This document shows positions 15,408 through 25,500 of a stretch of DNA of 44,287 nt, piece after piece. Position numbers and translations under genes: made by a program. The DNA comes from an uncultured Eubacterium sp. (GTDB taxonomy: Bacteria; Bacillota; Clostridia; Lachnospirales; Lachnospiraceae). Where the stretch lies: positions 1 to 44,287 of the forward strand of contig CAJGDH010000001.1 in NCBI GenBank assembly GCA_904502145.1, written 5' to 3'. The stretch's first letter is position 1. The number at the start of each line of letters is the position of its first letter. The notes under the pieces were generated by a model. That model ran no database searches, had not been told where the DNA came from, and saw nothing but the letters and a program-made list of their open reading frames with translations.

Positions 15408-17375
15408 TCAGCTGATCTCGGTTCCTGCAGGCATATCCTTCTCGGGAGTCATCAGACATAACTCTCCGTCGGGTTTGACCGCGCATAAGATCATGCCTTC
15501 CGACTTAACCCCTGCCAGAGTTGCCGGCTTAAGGTTAACCAGGACCATGACTTTCTTGCCTACCATTTCTTCCGGAGTATAATACTTTTTGATCCCGGAA
15601 ACGATCTGGCGGACCTGGCTGCCGATCTTCACCTGGGAGCAGAGAAGCTTCTTGGATTTCTTGACGGCCTCACAGGCGATGACCTCACCGATCTGGAACT
15701 GCATACCGTCGAAGTCATCGATGCTGATCTCAGGTTTTGCATCAAGGTCAACAACCTCCTCGGCTTCCTCAGTATCCTCAGGCTCTGCAGAAGCGGGGTT
15801 TTTCGCTGCATAAAGAGCATCCACCTTATCCATCACTTCATTAAGATCAAGCCTGGCAAAAAGGATCTCGGGTTTTTCAACCACCTTACTGCCATGTTCG
15901 TATAACCCGAACATCTCAAGTTCATCCATGGTTCTTTCCCTGGAATTGAGCTGGGCAAAGATCTTTGCCGCTGTATCCGGCATGAAGGGAACCAGAAGAG
16001 AAGCACCGATGGTAATGGATTCCACCAGATTATAGAGGACAGTGGAAAGACGGTCTTTCTTCTCCGGATCCTTTGCAAGAAGCCACGGAGTGGTTTCGTC
16101 GATGTATTTGTTGCAGCGTTTGAACAGATTGAAAATCTCGGTAATGGCATCCGCAACCCTTAACTGACTCATTTTCTTGATTACTTTGGTCTTGGTATCA
16201 AGGGCTGTATCCATCAGTTCCTTATCAAAACTGTCATGATCACCGCAATCCGTAACGATACCGCCAAAATATTTATTGGACATGGAAATGGTACGGTTGA
16301 CCAGGTTGCCAAGGGTATTGGCCAGGTCGGAATTGATCCTTTCCACCAGAAGTTCCCAGGTGATCACACCGTCATTTTCATAAGGCATCTCGTGAAGAAC
16401 GAAATAACGCACGGCATCAACACCGAACAGATTGACCAGATTGTCGGCATAGATCACATTTCCCTTGGACTTGCTCATCTTGCCGCTGCCCACAAGGAGC
16501 CACGGATGACCGAAGACTTTCTTGGGAAGCGGAACACCCAGAGCCATGAGGAAGATAGGCCAGTAGATGGTGTGGAAACGTACGATATCCTTCCCGATGA
16601 TATGGACATCGGCCGGCCAGTATTTCCTGAACATCTCATCGTGGTTTCCGTCCACATCGAATCCCATGGTGGTGATGTAGTTGCTCAAAGCATCAAGCCA
16701 GACATAAATCACATGCTTGGGATCAAAATCCACCGGAATACCCCAGGAGAAGGACGTTCTGGAAACACAGAGATCCTGGAGACCGGGTTTGAGGAAGTTG
16801 TTTATCATCTCATTCTTTCTGGATTCCGGCTGGATGAAGTCCGGATGATCCTCGATATGCTTCATCAGACGATCGGCATATTTGCTCATCTTGAAGAAGT
16901 ATGCTTCTTCCTTGGCATGGCCAACGGGACGGCCGCAGTCGGGACATTTTCCATCCACCAGCTGAGATTCCGTAAAGAAGGATTCACAGGGGGTGCAGTA
17001 TAAACCCTCGTAATATCCCTTATAGATATCTCCCTGATCGTACAGCTTCTTAAAGATCTTCTGTACGGTTTTTTCATGGTAGTCGTCGGTTGTGCGGACA
17101 AATTTATCATAAGAAGTATTCATCAGGTCCCAGATGGTTTTGATCTCGCCTGCGACATTGTCCACGAAAGCTTTCGGAGTAATTCCGGCTTCCTGGGCTT
17201 TAAGCTCGATCTTCTGACCATGTTCGTCAGTACCGGTCTGGAAACGGACATCATAACCCTCTTTACGTTTAAACCGGGTGATGGCATCTGCCAGAACCAC
17301 TTCATAGGTGTTGCCGATATGGGGTTTGCCCGAAGTATAGGCGATGGCAGTAGTAAGATAATATGGTTTGCTCAT
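15408..17375 (-). CDS. metG: Methionyl-tRNA synthetase
   Basis: About 655 residues. It charges tRNA-Met with methionine in the cytoplasm. Seen: the class I HIGH-like motif HIGN at 19-22, a zinc knuckle with C127, C130, C144 and C147, KMSKSKG at 299-305, the anticodon-binding helical domain, an acidic linker (EPEDTEEAEEVVDLD) and a C-terminal tRNA-binding OB fold (DFDGMQFQIGEVIACEAVKK). The last is found in dimeric bacterial forms. An upstream in-frame ATG at 17399 exists, but AGGAGG lies 9 bases before the ATG at 17375, and MSKPYYLTTAI matches the usual family start. No T-box or SAM riboswitch was recognised in the short leader. Confidence 0.97.
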   Translation of the reverse strand: MSKPYYLTTAIAYTSGKPHIGNTYEVVLADAITRFKRKEGYDVRFQTGTDEHGQKIELKAQEAGITPKAFVDNVAGEIKTIWDLMNTSYDKFVRTTDDYHEKTVQKIFKKLYDQGDIYKGYYEGLYCTPCESFFTESQLVDGKCPDCGRPVGHAKEEAYFFKMSKYADRLMKHIEDHPDFIQPESRKNEMINNFLKPGLQDLCVSRTSFSWGIPVDFDPKHVIYVWLDALSNYITTMGFDVDGNHDEMFRKYWPADVHIIGKDIVRFHTIYWPIFLMALGVPLPKKVFGHPWLLVGSGKMSKSKGNVIYADNLVNLFGVDAVRYFVLHEMPYENDGVITWELLVERINSDLANTLGNLVNRTISMSNKYFGGIVTDCGDHDSFDKELMDTALDTKTKVIKKMSQLRVADAITEIFNLFKRCNKYIDETTPWLLAKDPEKKDRLSTVLYNLVESITIGASLLVPFMPDTAAKIFAQLNSRERTMDELEMFGLYEHGSKVVEKPEILFARLDLNEVMDKVDALYAAKNPASAEPEDTEEAEEVVDLDAKPEISIDDFDGMQFQIGEVIACEAVKKSKKLLCSQVKIGSQVRQIVSGIKKYYTPEEMVGKKVMVLVNLKPATLAGVKSEGMILCAVKPDGELCLMTPEKDMPAGTEIS

Positions 17376-17462
17376 ATATGGAGTCCTCCTGTTATCCATT
17401 TTTTAATCAATAATCTGTGATTTAACGAAAACCAGGCAGATTTTTGTTCAACAATCTTATAC

Positions 17463-17491
17463 ATTATAGAATAAATTAATCCTTTCGTCCA
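17463..17491 (-). promoter_or_regulatory. Promoter for metG
   Basis: On the minus strand, TGGACG (17486-17491), a 17-base spacer and a perfect TATAAT (17463-17468). The predicted leader is about 80 bases, too short for a T-box. Confidence 0.65.
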
Positions 17492-17577
17492 TAGCAAATT
17501 AGTGTCAGCATTTCTTTTTACAAAAAATGTGTTATGATATCACTAACCTTAAGAAGAGTTTGACCGGAGGTGAACAT

Positions 17578-18345
17578 ATGGAAACCAGAGAAGTATTGGA
17601 GAAGGTGAAAAAAGGAGAGATATCCGTCAGAGAAGCAGAGATGTTTTTCCGGCAGCAGCCTTTTGAGGAAGTGGGCAGTTTTGCCAAACTTGACACGCAC
17701 AGAGAGATCCGGTCCGGTTTTCCGGAAGTGATCTTCTGCCAGGGAAAGACGGATGACCACCTGACTGAGATCTACAGGAGAGTCTATGCCGGTCGTGGGG
17801 AAGTATTCGGTACAAGGGCTTCTGAAGACCAGTACCGGCTGATCAGGGAGATCATCCCGGAGATTGAATACGACCACATTTCCAGAGTGTTGAAATATGA
17901 GAAGCCGGGCAAAGAGAGAAGAGGGAAGGTTGCTGTCCTCACCGCAGGTACGGCAGATGTTCAGGTTGCTGAGGAAGCTGCATGTACGGCTGAATATTTC
18001 GGATCATATGTGGAGAGGGTCTACGATGTGGGGGTCAGCGGGATACACCGTCTGCTGCACAATCTTGAACCGATCCAGACAGCCAACTGTGTCGTGGCAG
18101 TTGCCGGTATGGAAGGAGCTCTGGCCAGTGTCATCGGCGGCCTGGTGGATAAACCCATCATCGCTGTTCCCACTTCTGTCGGTTACGGTGCAAGTTTTCA
18201 CGGTCTGTCGGCTTTGCTGACCATGATCAATTCCTGTGCCAACGGTGTGGCGGTGGTCAATATCGATAACGGCTACGGGGCCGGGTATATCGCCACGCAG
18301 ATCAATCGTATGGGTGTTTCAGCCGGTCATGATCCGTCAAGATAA
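17578..18345 (+). CDS. larB: LarB, nickel-pincer cofactor biosynthesis (P2CMN synthase)
   Basis: 255 residues. LarB carboxylates nicotinic acid adenine dinucleotide and hydrolyses it to pyridinium-3,5-biscarboxylate mononucleotide, the first step toward the NPN cofactor of lactate racemase and related enzymes. Its C-terminal domain resembles PurE (GKVAVLTAGTADVQVAEEA, VAGMEGALASVIGGLVDKP, VPTSVGYGASFHGLSALL). The cysteine in MINSCANG (C220) matches the essential Cys221 reported for Lactiplantibacillus LarB. Length is normal. GGAGGTG lies just upstream of the ATG at 17578; the frame is open 17 codons further up but lacks a good site there. No larC, larE or larA lies in the window. Confidence 0.94.
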   Translation: METREVLEKVKKGEISVREAEMFFRQQPFEEVGSFAKLDTHREIRSGFPEVIFCQGKTDDHLTEIYRRVYAGRGEVFGTRASEDQYRLIREIIPEIEYDHISRVLKYEKPGKERRGKVAVLTAGTADVQVAEEAACTAEYFGSYVERVYDVGVSGIHRLLHNLEPIQTANCVVAVAGMEGALASVIGGLVDKPIIAVPTSVGYGASFHGLSALLTMINSCANGVAVVNIDNGYGAGYIATQINRMGVSAGHDPSR

Positions 18346-18413
18346 CCTGTCATATCAAGTACTTACTTTATTCTTAAAGTTCATATATTTCCTATAGATT
18401 TTTGCCGGAATTG

Positions 18414-18422
18414 TGGTAGAAT
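18414..18422 (+). promoter_or_regulatory. Extended -10 promoter for the amidase-deacetylase pair
   Basis: TGG directly before TAGAAT (18417-18422) forms an extended -10 with no clear -35. It would give a leader of about 120 bases. The rest of 18346-18548 shows only a weak GATC-based inverted repeat. Confidence 0.4.
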
Positions 18423-18548
18423 AGGATTTGGCGTCTGCAGTCAGAGTAGACTAACAGCTGATCCGGATCTTTTTTGATCGGCATCTGAACCCTATATCAA
18501 CCGGTTTATTACAAACCCGATTTTATAAATTACAGGAAGTGTGAAATT

Positions 18549-19496
18549 ATGTCAATGAACCCGCAAGATAGAGATCATCTCTTGTTTTTTCTTTTTTTCT
18601 GCTTCAGTTTTATGTTGTTCGGGATTGGCATCAATTACGGAAATGCCCATCCTTATACTTATGTGGAAGCTAAGACCGAAGCATCTCCGCCCCCAACGAC
18701 AGAAGCGACCACGGAGGCAGCTCCTCCCGCCACAGAGGCAGCAACTGAGGCGGAGCGTCCTTTCGTTGTTGTGATCGATGCCGGACACGGCGGAGTAGAT
18801 ACCGGTTCGTTTTTCAAACCGGAAGAAGGCAAGATCAACGAGAAGACCGTCAATTTCAAGATTGCGAAATACTTTAAAAGGGCTCTGGAGAAATATGACA
18901 ACGTTACTGTGCTCATGACCAGGACCACGGACAAGTATCTCGAACTGGTCGAGAGGACTGATTTTGCCATCAATCATGACGCTGACGTTTTTGTGAGCGT
19001 GCACAACAATACCCTGGTGGGGGCCGGCGGACCGGCTTCCGGCAGTTCGGTCGCTGTTTCCATGGGCAATTACAAGGAAGAGATCGGGAAGAAAAGCCAG
19101 GAGCTGGGAGTGTGTATCTCCTATGAGCTGAAAAAGCTGGGGCTTAAGGAAAACGGCCTGATCATGCGGTCCTCCGAGTCCTATACCTACCCCAACGGAA
19201 GAGCCGCCGACTATTATGCCACCATACGTAATGTCATGGAAGACGAGATCGTTTCTGTCATCGTAGAGCATGCTTTTATCGACAATGAAGATGATTTCTA
19301 TGATTTCCTGTGTACTAAGGAGCAGCTGAAAAAGATCGGGGAGGCTGATGCAAGAGCCGTCGCCCGCTACCTGCAGCTTCCTTTAAAAGAAACAGGAAAA
19401 GTCCCGGAAGCTCTGTCCAATTACAAGATCAAAATCTGCCATACCAAGAAGAACGGAACATCCAAGAGATATTCCAAACGGTATTTCAAGAATTAA
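18549..19496 (+). CDS. N-acetylmuramoyl-L-alanine amidase (Amidase_3), membrane-anchored
   Basis: 315 residues. It cuts the bond between MurNAc and the stem peptide of peptidoglycan outside the cell. A membrane segment at about 11-30 (LLFFLFFCFSFMLFGIGINY) serves as uncleaved anchor or signal. A Thr/Glu/Ala/Pro linker at 42-69 follows, then the zinc amidase domain: H80 in DAGHGG, E98 in INEKT, H152 in SVHNN, and catalytic E240 in VEHAFIDNEDD. All four key residues are present. The C-terminus is basic (KKNGTSKRYSKRYFKN), perhaps for binding anionic wall polymers. AGGAAG lies 9 bases before the ATG. A polysaccharide deacetylase gene follows 19 bases downstream. Confidence 0.93.
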   Translation: MSMNPQDRDHLLFFLFFCFSFMLFGIGINYGNAHPYTYVEAKTEASPPPTTEATTEAAPPATEAATEAERPFVVVIDAGHGGVDTGSFFKPEEGKINEKTVNFKIAKYFKRALEKYDNVTVLMTRTTDKYLELVERTDFAINHDADVFVSVHNNTLVGAGGPASGSSVAVSMGNYKEEIGKKSQELGVCISYELKKLGLKENGLIMRSSESYTYPNGRAADYYATIRNVMEDEIVSVIVEHAFIDNEDDFYDFLCTKEQLKKIGEADARAVARYLQLPLKETGKVPEALSNYKIKICHTKKNGTSKRYSKRYFKN

Positions 19497-19515
19497 GACA
19501 CGGAGGGTTAGATTC

Positions 19516-20526
19516 ATGAAAAAAAGATGGTTGTCCGTCGCTATACTACTGGCCTTTTCCCTGATGCTGATGTCCTGCGGTAAAGCTTCTTCCCAGGCTG
19601 AACCTGACAAAGGCACCGAGTCACCTGCGGAAGCAGTTACCACTGTAGAAACTTCAGAGACTGAGGAGGCTACCCAGGCCTCCGAGGTAACGACCGGTTC
19701 TGAGGAAGACACACAGGCTCCGGAAGAAGCAACTACGGAAGCCCCACAGGATCCTGCTTCATCCTCTTCCGAAAAAATGGATGTGACCAATGTGGATTTC
19801 GACGCTTTGTCCAAGATCTCCAACAAGTCCGAAGAATACGGTTTTTCCAACAAATGGAGAGATGAGCTCAACCGGCCGGACGGGCTGGAGTACTACGATG
19901 CGCTCTACGGTGAATATTCCGCTTACAATCATATCGACACGGAAGAGAAGATCATCTATCTGACCATGGATGAAGGCTATGAGAACGGCTACACCCCGAC
20001 CATCCTCGACACTTTGAAGGAGAAGGGTGTTCAGGTTGTCTTCTTTGTCACTGAACAATTCTATGATGAACATCCCGAACTGATCCAGAGAATGATCGAT
20101 GAAGGACATATCATCGGTAACCATACCTGTTCTCACCCGGCCTCCGGCATGCCCTCCCTGGGACTCAAGGCCGAGTACGAGGATATCAAGAAGCTCAATG
20201 ACGAGATCTACGATACCTTCGGCTACCAGATGAAGCTGTTCCGTTTCCCCCAGGGGAATGCCAGCAAACAGTCCTGTGCACTGCTCCAGCAGATGGGCTA
20301 TTCCTCCATCTTCTGGTCCTTTGCCTACTATGATTATGAGCCGGACGATCAGATGGATCCGAAGGAAGCTCTGGACAAATGTCTGGAATACATCCATCCG
20401 GGCGCGATCTATCTCCTCCATGCCATCTCCGGTACCAACACCGAGATCCTGGGAGATTTCATCGACGGTGCCAGGGAAGCCGGATATGAGTTCGGAAACT
20501 TCCCCGTGGATGAGTTGGGAAAATAA
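19516..20526 (+). CDS. PdaA-like polysaccharide deacetylase lipoprotein
   Basis: 336 residues. A lipoprotein signal ends in LMSC (lipidated Cys21), followed by a Thr/Glu/Ser/Ala-rich linker at about 30-88. The NodB-type deacetylase domain then shows LTMDEGYENGYTPTIL (D152 as likely base), metal ligands H203 and H207 in GNHTCSH, FRFPQGN, and LLHAISGTN near the end. The GYENG stretch points to the PdaA group, which removes acetyl from MurNAc in peptidoglycan, rather than to chitin deacetylases. The usual second Asp of the TFDD motif is Glu here. Its start is preceded by GGAGGG, and it is probably co-transcribed with the amidase upstream. Confidence 0.93.
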   Translation: MKKRWLSVAILLAFSLMLMSCGKASSQAEPDKGTESPAEAVTTVETSETEEATQASEVTTGSEEDTQAPEEATTEAPQDPASSSSEKMDVTNVDFDALSKISNKSEEYGFSNKWRDELNRPDGLEYYDALYGEYSAYNHIDTEEKIIYLTMDEGYENGYTPTILDTLKEKGVQVVFFVTEQFYDEHPELIQRMIDEGHIIGNHTCSHPASGMPSLGLKAEYEDIKKLNDEIYDTFGYQMKLFRFPQGNASKQSCALLQQMGYSSIFWSFAYYDYEPDDQMDPKEALDKCLEYIHPGAIYLLHAISGTNTEILGDFIDGAREAGYEFGNFPVDELGK

Positions 20527-20546
20527 TACAAAACCATGAAGAATAA

Positions 20547-20601
20547 CTCCGGGACCTGTGACAGGAAAAGGCAACTGTTCCACAGATCCCGGAGTGTTTT
20601 T
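20547..20601 (+). terminator. Rho-independent terminator of the amidase-deacetylase unit
   Basis: CTCCGGGACCTGTG (20547-20560) pairs with CACAGATCCCGGAG (20581-20594), 14 bp with one wobble, followed by TGTTTTT. The loop is 20 bases and can form an inner pairing. Confidence 0.9.
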
Positions 20602-20604
20602 ATG

Positions 20605-20634
20605 TTGAAAACGGAATCGAAAATATGCTATAAT
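20605..20634 (+). promoter_or_regulatory. Promoter for plsX-rnc-smc
   Basis: TTGAAA (20605-20610), 18-base spacer, and TATAAT (20629-20634) preceded by TGC (extended -10). The predicted leader of about 140 bases before plsX contains no rpmF gene. Confidence 0.75.
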
Positions 20635-20781
20635 TTAATATCGTGCCACCGTAAGACCATGATTCTCTTCTTGGTGCTCCCTTAAATTATCCCGGCTGCG
20701 GATACTTTAAGCGAACATCAAAAACAGAGGATCCTGTTATCAAGAGAAAGACTTTATAAGTCCTGATAAGGAGGAAAACTG

Positions 20782-21810
20782 ATGAAAAAGAAAACTGTCG
20801 TTGCCCTTGATGCCATGGGTGGGGATAATGCACCCCTGGAAATCGTAAAAGGTGCCGTTGAAGCGGTAAATGAGCGTGATGACATTATCGTTCATCTCTT
20901 CGGAGATGAAGAACAGGTAAGAAATGAACTGAAAAAATATACCTATCCCAGAGACCAGATCCGTCTGACCCATACCGGCGAAGTGATCTCCGTGGAGGAA
21001 TCCCCTGCCGTTGCCATCAAGAAGAAGAAAGATTCTTCCATGGTTGCAGGAATACTTTCCGTAAAAAACGGAGATTGTGATGCCTTCATCTCCGGAGGCA
21101 GCTCAGGAGCGGTCCTCGTGGGCGGCCAGGTTCTGGTGGGAAAAGAAAAAGGGATCAAACGGGCACCCCTTGCCCCCATCATACCCAACGAGAAGGGGGT
21201 ATCCCTTCTGATCGACTGCGGAGCCAACGTGGACGCAAAACCTGAACACCTGGTTCAGTTTGCCCAGATGGGATCCATTTATATGAAGAATATCATCGGA
21301 GTGGAGAATCCGAGAGTGGGCATTGTGAATATCGGTGCCGAGGAAACAAAAGGAAATGCACTGGTAAAAGAGACTTTCCCCCTCCTCAAGGCCTGTCCCG
21401 GGATCAATTTTATCGGCAGCGTGGAGGCAAGGGACATCACTAAGGGAATAGCTGATGTTATCGTTACGGAAGCTTTTGTGGGAAATGTCGTCCTCAAGAT
21501 GATGGAAGGTGTCGCTTCCACCCTGATCTCCCTGATCAAGGAGGGGATGATGTCAAGCACCAGGAGCAAGATCGGTGCACTGCTGGTAAAACCGGCCCTG
21601 AAAGACACATTGAAGCTCTTTGACGCTACAGAATACGGCGGAGCACCTCTGCTGGGCCTTAAGGGACTGGTGGTGAAGATCCACGGGAACGCCACTTCCA
21701 AAGAAACCAAACATGCGATCTTCCAGTGTGTCACCTTCAAAGAACAGAAAGTCAATGAAAAGATCCGCGAGCACCTTGGTATCCCCGCAGCACCTGCCGC
21801 AGGCGAATGA
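20782..21810 (+). CDS. plsX: Phosphate acyltransferase PlsX
   Basis: 342 residues, full length. PlsX converts acyl-ACP to acyl-phosphate at the membrane surface, the entry step of phospholipid synthesis in Firmicutes. Seen: ALDAMGGDNAPLEIVKGAVE at the N-terminus, CDAFISGGSSGAVLVGGQ, IGAEETKGN, GSVEARDITKGIADVIVTEA and a C-terminal APLLGLKG. AAGGAGG lies 7-8 bases before the ATG. In many Firmicutes acpP and fab genes follow; here rnc follows directly. Confidence 0.97.
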   Translation: MKKKTVVALDAMGGDNAPLEIVKGAVEAVNERDDIIVHLFGDEEQVRNELKKYTYPRDQIRLTHTGEVISVEESPAVAIKKKKDSSMVAGILSVKNGDCDAFISGGSSGAVLVGGQVLVGKEKGIKRAPLAPIIPNEKGVSLLIDCGANVDAKPEHLVQFAQMGSIYMKNIIGVENPRVGIVNIGAEETKGNALVKETFPLLKACPGINFIGSVEARDITKGIADVIVTEAFVGNVVLKMMEGVASTLISLIKEGMMSSTRSKIGALLVKPALKDTLKLFDATEYGGAPLLGLKGLVVKIHGNATSKETKHAIFQCVTFKEQKVNEKIREHLGIPAAPAAGE

Positions 21811-21824
21811 CAGGGGGCGTGAAA

Positions 21825-22514
21825 ATGAAACCTATACAATTACACGGTCTTGAGGAAAACATTTCCTATTCCTTTCAGGATAAGGATCTTCTCCTTCTTG
21901 CCATGACCCACAGTTCCTTCGCCAACGAGTCCAAAGGAAAACAGAGAAAAAGCAATGAGCGACTGGAGTTTCTCGGGGATGCCGTCCTTGAGATCACTGT
22001 ATCGGACCACCTTTTTTCCAACTATCCGGACTATGATGAAGGAAAGATGACCAAGACCAGATCAAGTATGGTCTGCGAATTCACCCTGGCCTCCTGTGCA
22101 AGAGATATCCGTCTGGGCGATTTCCTTTTCCTCAGCCACGGGGAGGAGATCACCGGAGGAAGGGAGAGGGATTCCATCCTTTCCGATGCCTTTGAAGCCC
22201 TCATCGGGGCCATCTATGTTGACGGAGGGATGGAGGAGGCTTCCCGTTTTATCCATAACTATCTGCTTAAGGATATCGGGGACAGGACCCTCTTTTATGA
22301 TGCGAAAAGCATACTTCAGGAGATGGTACAGGCCTCTGACCTTGGCAGTCTGAGATATCGCCTGATCGGGGAATCCGGTCCGGACCATGACAAGGAATTT
22401 GCCGTGGAGACCCTGATCGGGGACAAAGTCTACGCCCAGGGAAAGGGAAGAACCAAGAAAAGTGCCGAGCAGATGGCTGCCTACCAGACCATTCTGCTTT
22501 TGAAGAATCAGTAG
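21825..22514 (+). CDS. rnc: Ribonuclease III
   Basis: 229 residues. It cuts double-stranded RNA in rRNA processing and mRNA decay. The RNase III signature ERLEFLGDAVLEI is at 45-57, the second catalytic stretch is SDAFEALIGAIYVDGG, and the double-stranded RNA-binding domain closes the protein (AKSILQEMVQ to KSAEQMAAYQTILLLK). An ATG at 21807 overlaps the plsX stop, but a GGGGG run lies at the right distance from the ATG at 21825, so that start is used. The gene sits 14 bases after plsX and 7 bases before smc. Confidence 0.96.
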   Translation: MKPIQLHGLEENISYSFQDKDLLLLAMTHSSFANESKGKQRKSNERLEFLGDAVLEITVSDHLFSNYPDYDEGKMTKTRSSMVCEFTLASCARDIRLGDFLFLSHGEEITGGRERDSILSDAFEALIGAIYVDGGMEEASRFIHNYLLKDIGDRTLFYDAKSILQEMVQASDLGSLRYRLIGESGPDHDKEFAVETLIGDKVYAQGKGRTKKSAEQMAAYQTILLLKNQ

Positions 22515-22521
22515 GAGAACC

Positions 22522-25500
22522 ATGTATTTAAAAAGTATTGAGATCAACGGATTTAAATCCTTCGCCAATAAGATCGTATTTGAATTTCCCCACAGTATAA
22601 CCGGTATCGTGGGCCCAAACGGGAGCGGCAAGAGCAATATCGGTGATGCGGTCAGATGGGTCCTTGGTGAACAAAGTGCCAAACAGCTTCGTGGTTCCAG
22701 GATGGAGGACGTCATCTTCTCCGGCACGGAGAGCAGAAAGCCTCTTGGCTTTGCCTACGTAGCCATCACCTTTGAGAACAGTGACCGGAAGATCCCTCTT
22801 GACTATGATGAGATCAAGGTGGCCAGAAGAGTCTACAGGTCCGGGGAAAGCGAATATCTCATCAACGGGTCCATCTGCCGGAGAAGGCAGATCGTGGAAC
22901 TGTTCTATGATACCGGTATAGGCAAGGAAGGTTATTCCATCATCGGACAAGGCCAGGTGGAGAAGATTCTCAGCGGAAGGCTTGAGGACAGCAGGGAACT
23001 GTTTGATGAAGCCGCGGGAATCGCCAAGTACAAAAAAGATAAAAATGTCACCGAAAAAACCCTGGAAAAATCCAGGGATGATCTGGCCAGAGTGACGGAT
23101 ATACTGAACGTCCTGGAAGCCCAGGTCGGTCCCCTGGAAGAGCAGAGCAAAAAAGCCAGGCAGTTTCTGAAGCTCAGGGACCAGGAGAAGGATATCGATA
23201 TCCGCCTGTTTCTCCATGACTATGCTGCCGCGGAAAAAACCAGGCAGGAGAGCGGTGACAGGATCACTGTGGTCAAAGAGGACCTTGAGACCACAAAGAC
23301 AGATTATCAGAAGACGAAAGAAAAGAATGCCGCTATCCTGGAGAAAGCGGAAGGATATACCAAACAGGCTGATGAGCTGGAACAAAGCCTGAACGGCCTG
23401 AGGGAAGAGCACAATGTCCTGGACCGTTCCATGGTGGAACTCCAGCATGAGATTGATAAGAATCACCTGCTGGAGGATCAGTATATCTCCGGAATCCAGC
23501 AGGCGGAAAATGACATAGAAGGAAGGCAGGCTGAACTGGCGCTCCAGGAAAAACAGATCGAGGAGGACCGGGAGGTTCTGCTTGATTGTGACAATGCACT
23601 TTCCCTTTTGGAAGTCGACCGCCAGAATGTCTCCGATCAGCTGGAAGAGCTTGAGGCGGCAAGGTCCCAGGAACAGGAACAGATGCTTTCCCTTCTCAGT
23701 GATACCTCTGATCTTAAGGAGAAGATAACAAGGGTCGAGACCCTGGAAGAGCAGCTCAATCTCCGTAATGCGGAATACAACAGCCGTTATCTGCTTCTCC
23801 GTTCCGAGATCGCGGAATACCATACCGGGGCGGAAGCCTTAAGCACCGAACGGGAATCCCTGGAGAAAGAGCGCAGATCCCTGGAGACCGTTTACAATGA
23901 GATGGACAAAAAGGCCCGGTCATGCCGGGATTCCATCGCTAATCTCCAGCAGAAAGCAGATCTGCACCACCAGGCCTTCCTTCGGAACAGGTCCCAGTAT
24001 GAGACCCTTTCCAACCTGTCGGAGCGGTATGAGGGATACAACAGACCCATCAAATATGTGATGGAACAGAAGAAGGATCATCCGGACATCATCGGCGTAG
24101 TGGCAGATATCCTCACCATGGATAAAGCCTATGAGACCGCCATCGAGATCGCCCTGGGTTCCTCTCTGCAGAATATCGTAACGGAACAGGAGGATGTGGC
24201 CAAGGAGATGATCTCCATCCTCAAGAAAAACCGCATGGGCAGAGCCACTTTTCTTCCTCTTACCAGCATCCGCAGACGGAATATCGCCATCAATCCCTCC
24301 ATCCTTGAGGAAGAAGGGGTAGTGGGGATCGCCGCAGATCTGGTCATGGCCGAAGACCGTTTCCGGAACCTTGTCACCTCGCTTCTGGGCAGGACCATCG
24401 TATGTAAAAACGTGGATCATGCCCTCTATCTGGCGAAAAAATATAATTTCTCCCTCCGTATCGTGACACTGGACGGTGAGCTTTTGAATCCGGGCGGTTC
24501 CATAACGGGAGGAGCCTATAAAAACAACAGCAATCTTCTGGGAAGAAGCCGGGAGATCGAGGAATACAAAGAGGCCATGGTCCTTGCCGAAAAGGCCTAT
24601 GAACAGGCCAGGACTGACCTTAAGAAGGCCAGGGAGGAAGAAGGCAGGATCTCTTCCGAAACCGTCAAGACGAGGAAAAAACTGGATGCACTTATCTTCA
24701 GGCTGAATCAGCAGGATCAGCAGATCCCCCAGATGCAGGAGAAGGAAGAAGAACTGCAGAAGCGCCTGGAAGAACTGAAGCAGGAGCACCGGATGATCAA
24801 GGAGCAGATTGCCGAGATCAAAGTGCAGAAGCGGGCTTTAAGCAAGTCACAGGAGCATCAGGAGATCAACTCCGAGGAAAACCAGGATGTCATGGTGGAT
24901 CTTGACCAGCAGATCCAGGAACTTTCCGCCGAGTCGGAACGGCTCCAGGAAGAGTACAACGAGCTTGTATTAAAACAGGGGCAGACCAGACAGAAGATCG
25001 AATTTGCCCAGATGACCATCACCAGACTGAATGAAGAGATCAGTTCTTTCCGTGAGACCATCCGTGAGATCAGACAGGATCAGAACAGTCTTCTTCTGGC
25101 CAACCGCCGTCATGAAGCCGGTCTGAAGGAAAAACAGATCAGACTCCGTGAGATGGAGGAGAAGATCGCCGGTCTTGAGCAGTCAGCGGAGGTGATCAGG
25201 GAAGCCAGGAGAGGAATCACCGAAGAACTGAATACCAGCTATAAAGAACTGGAAGAAGCAGGGGAACGTCTACGCCTGCTGGAAAGAGAAGAAAACAGAC
25301 TGGAAAGCACATACGAAAAGGCATCTGCAGAGCTGGAGAGCCTGACGGATTATATGTGGGATACCTATGAGATTACCTATCCTTACGTAAAAAGTCTGGG
25401 TATGGAGGATGGTACGGTCGCTGATCTTCGCAGGTGGAGAAAAGAGAAGAAGACTCTGCGCCAGGAGATCAAAGCCCTGGGCAATGTCAACGTCCATGCC

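Noticed and set aside
17376..17577. T-box or SAM riboswitch upstream of metG
   Set aside because: The leader predicted from the promoter is only about 80 bases and has no T-box or S-box features.
20635..20781. rpmF (L32) or a small gene before plsX
   Set aside because: No frame encodes an L32-like protein; the only short frames are under 10 codons.
22528..23823. 431-codon open frame antisense to smc
   Set aside because: Shadow of the SMC head and coiled coil; the Leu/Phe-rich sequence mirrors Glu/Lys codons and is not a real membrane protein.
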